Below the pieces are notes generated by a model. The model did not search any database and had not been told where the DNA came from. It was given only the letters and a program-made list of their open reading frames with translations. Shown here piece after piece: positions 7,401-7,821 of a stretch of DNA of 7,821 bases; position 1 is the stretch's first letter, and each line of letters opens with the position of its first letter. The DNA lies in assembly GCA_021789565.1 (NCBI GenBank), contig JAJYJL010000323.1:1-7821 (forward strand), in the 5' to 3' direction. The stretch is from Acidobacteriota bacterium. GTDB taxonomy: Bacteria > Acidobacteriota > Terriglobia > UBA7540. Both the position numbers and the translations under genes were made by a program.

Positions 7401-7821
7401 TAGCCAGGCCCGCATTGCCGACCTGGATGACTGCTTCCGGTCCCGACTTTGCCATGGCCTGCGCTGCCCCCTGGAGCGCGCCCGGAGTTGTGGCAAGGCT
7501 CGCGGATTGGCTCTGATTCGGAGAGGTTGTGGTGGGCATACCTTGCTTTGCTGTCGTCAGCGATCTTCCATCCGAAAGCATGGAGCCCGTAACGCCAACT
7601 ACACCTAAGGGCTCCGCCGGCAGTTCAGCGATCAATCCCGCTGAGTACGCCTGGGGCATCTGGGCAGGAAGATGGGCTGGAAGCTTCCGCAACTGGATTC
7701 CCCGAGATGCTTCGGTCATTCCCTCGTGCGTGCTTGCGGGGGACACAGAGGGATGCATCGGCAGTTTCGCGACTCCATCGCCCGCCTCCACCTTCTGCGC
7801 CGGCTCGGGTGGAACCAGCGA
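4420..7821 (-). CDS. Oar-like TonB-dependent outer-membrane receptor (5' end outside window)
   Basis: The frame is open to the right edge, giving 1133 visible residues. The GTG at 7791 is an unlikely start: ten further codons lie upstream without a stop, and no signal peptide follows it. The signal peptide and the usual N-terminal carboxypeptidase-regulatory-like domain are presumably outside. Residue numbers here count from that GTG. Residues 1-130 are rich in Ala, Ser, Pro and Gln. Plug-like motifs follow: LPLHGRNWQNF (141-151), AAIREVQ (213-219), and LHGQAFFLDRD (248-258) then WGAQNPYTQW (261-270). The remainder is an aromatic-rich beta-barrel with LFWFAALD (312-319), DSRYGFTIGNPSRFGPGSYP (496-515), RNTYRYPGAWKADLHLSKRF (1021-1040), AETFNLFNH (1052-1060) and a terminal Phe, as expected for Bam-dependent insertion. 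The only cysteines are C590 and C612. Such receptors import or bind large substrates using TonB energy; the substrate here is unknown. No TonB box is visible. The family assignment is secure; the subfamily is from memory. Confidence 0.88.
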   Translation of the reverse strand, partial: SLVPPEPAQKVEAGDGVAKLPMHPSVSPASTHEGMTEASRGIQLRKLPAHLPAQMPQAYSAGLIAELPAEPLGVVGVTGSMLSDGRSLTTAKQGMPTTTSPNQSQSASLATTPGALQGAAQAMAKSGPEAVIQVGNAGLATPVSAAQLQSLPLHGRNWQNFVLDAPPPASGSEAKVQPSPRSGEIPMANAVDGSSIRLAFGGAGVGRMRGHSSALIGPASSDAAIREVQSISSADLMGGGEAAARGTNQRMARGAVGLHGQAFFLDRDSLWGAQNPYTQWEQQTAPGIGAAIPAFSAIPYTPRDRALNWGLGAGGRYHTRNLFWFAALDQAQRTDPGVSMVRHPENFFAQPTNDSMQVLSARLGLSSADPVVAGVAAFTPMLQSLAGLLGPAARSSSQWTGFFRGDGQANERNHLTVEGTDSQRDAPGGGMTRTSEMFGSYSYGSSATTEQWVLGRWESFLTRNLLLVTQGSYGHQNQTMPAESPSSFEKTMNINAWNQLPQIRVDSRYGFTIGNPSRFGPGSYPDEHLYQEQEQLNWVRGPLLLKAGFQLSHNTDATTLLRNQTGTYDYYSLDNFASDALAFAAFGIGGQLNPMNQHNCDQTGRVWRDSAGDLRGLGYLPCYTYYSQTMGPSNWWLSTNDWASYVTAQWQPRKNLALTWAMRWERQQMPPVIARLKNPDLPLTETVPSLGNQWGPRVGLAWGMEKSHLPVLRLGYGMYYGRTPNLTIESTLTQTGSPKGDLYFFMRPTDNLASGGAPPFPYVLAGEPSSVVMPSAVEFSPTFRNGQVHQAQATVEEDLPGRVLIDASAEFSLARHLPVTTDANIDPAANPRTITYAVVDGNGSGPLKTSQITVPFFASWPSASSPTGFAGRLNPHYQQVTEIWSRANSTYEAAVLSASRYSLSGLAVHVRYTYAHAMDWNPSESVWDYGSSIFDPGNFRAEYGNSSLDVRHSASVSLVWQPRWRVQGRAATWESGWLISGIGYIHSGLPFSMRTAGSLAKEFDTTGTAIVGLAPGMNGYGGNNLVYGVGRNTYRYPGAWKADLHLSKRFQLGEMQQLELLAETFNLFNHQNVTELETVGYTIRSGTTNGALPSLNFLTGLKTGQTEFGAPLNINATNFYRERQLQFGLRMHF

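Noticed and set aside
7789..7791. GTG as the start codon of the receptor gene
   Set aside because: The frame stays open for ten more codons to the window edge, no signal peptide follows the GTG, and no clear ribosome binding site precedes it. An outer-membrane receptor needs a signal peptide, so the real start lies outside.
1..7821. Mobile element, CRISPR array, defence system, tRNA or other RNA gene
   Set aside because: No transposase or integrase motifs, spaced direct repeats, tRNA-like folds or defence-gene domains were found; four intact or edge-truncated genes account for practically every base.

Overview
The window is ordinary, densely coding chromosomal DNA. It most likely comes from an acidobacterium of the Terriglobia (Acidobacteriaceae) type. 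The main reason is the large minus-strand gene, an Oar-like TonB-dependent outer-membrane receptor of the kind that occurs as large paralog families in that group. The moderately high GC content and the other proteins fit this. The lineage is inferred from protein character, not from a marker gene.

Layout. Positions 1-402 (+) hold the C-terminal part of an unrecognised, highly helical protein whose start lies outside the window. It overlaps by 4 bases (ATGA) with rlmD/rumA (399-1685, +), an iron-sulfur 23S rRNA uracil-C5 methyltransferase. After a 29-base gap comes comEC (1715-4423, +), the inner-membrane DNA uptake channel of natural transformation, with all three expected modules: OB-like N-terminal domain, Competence membrane domain and C-terminal metallo-beta-lactamase domain. 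The tight spacing and common strand suggest that these three genes form one transcription unit whose promoter lies upstream of the window. Positions 4420-7821 (-) hold the receptor gene. It converges on comEC and its 5' end lies beyond the right edge.

The comEC and receptor stop codons overlap in the 4-base palindrome TTAA at 4420-4423, so there is no intergenic space for a conventional terminator. No stretch longer than about 30 bases is left non-coding. I see no RNA gene, insertion sequence, CRISPR array, riboswitch or recognisable promoter.

Functionally, the plus-strand cluster pairs rRNA modification with DNA uptake without an evident biochemical link. The receptor is a separate unit for import or surface binding of an unknown substrate. 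I found no convincing new multi-gene system. The points most worth a second look are the unknown gene coupled to rlmD, the overlapping convergent stops, and the receptor's unusual N-terminal region and single cysteine pair.
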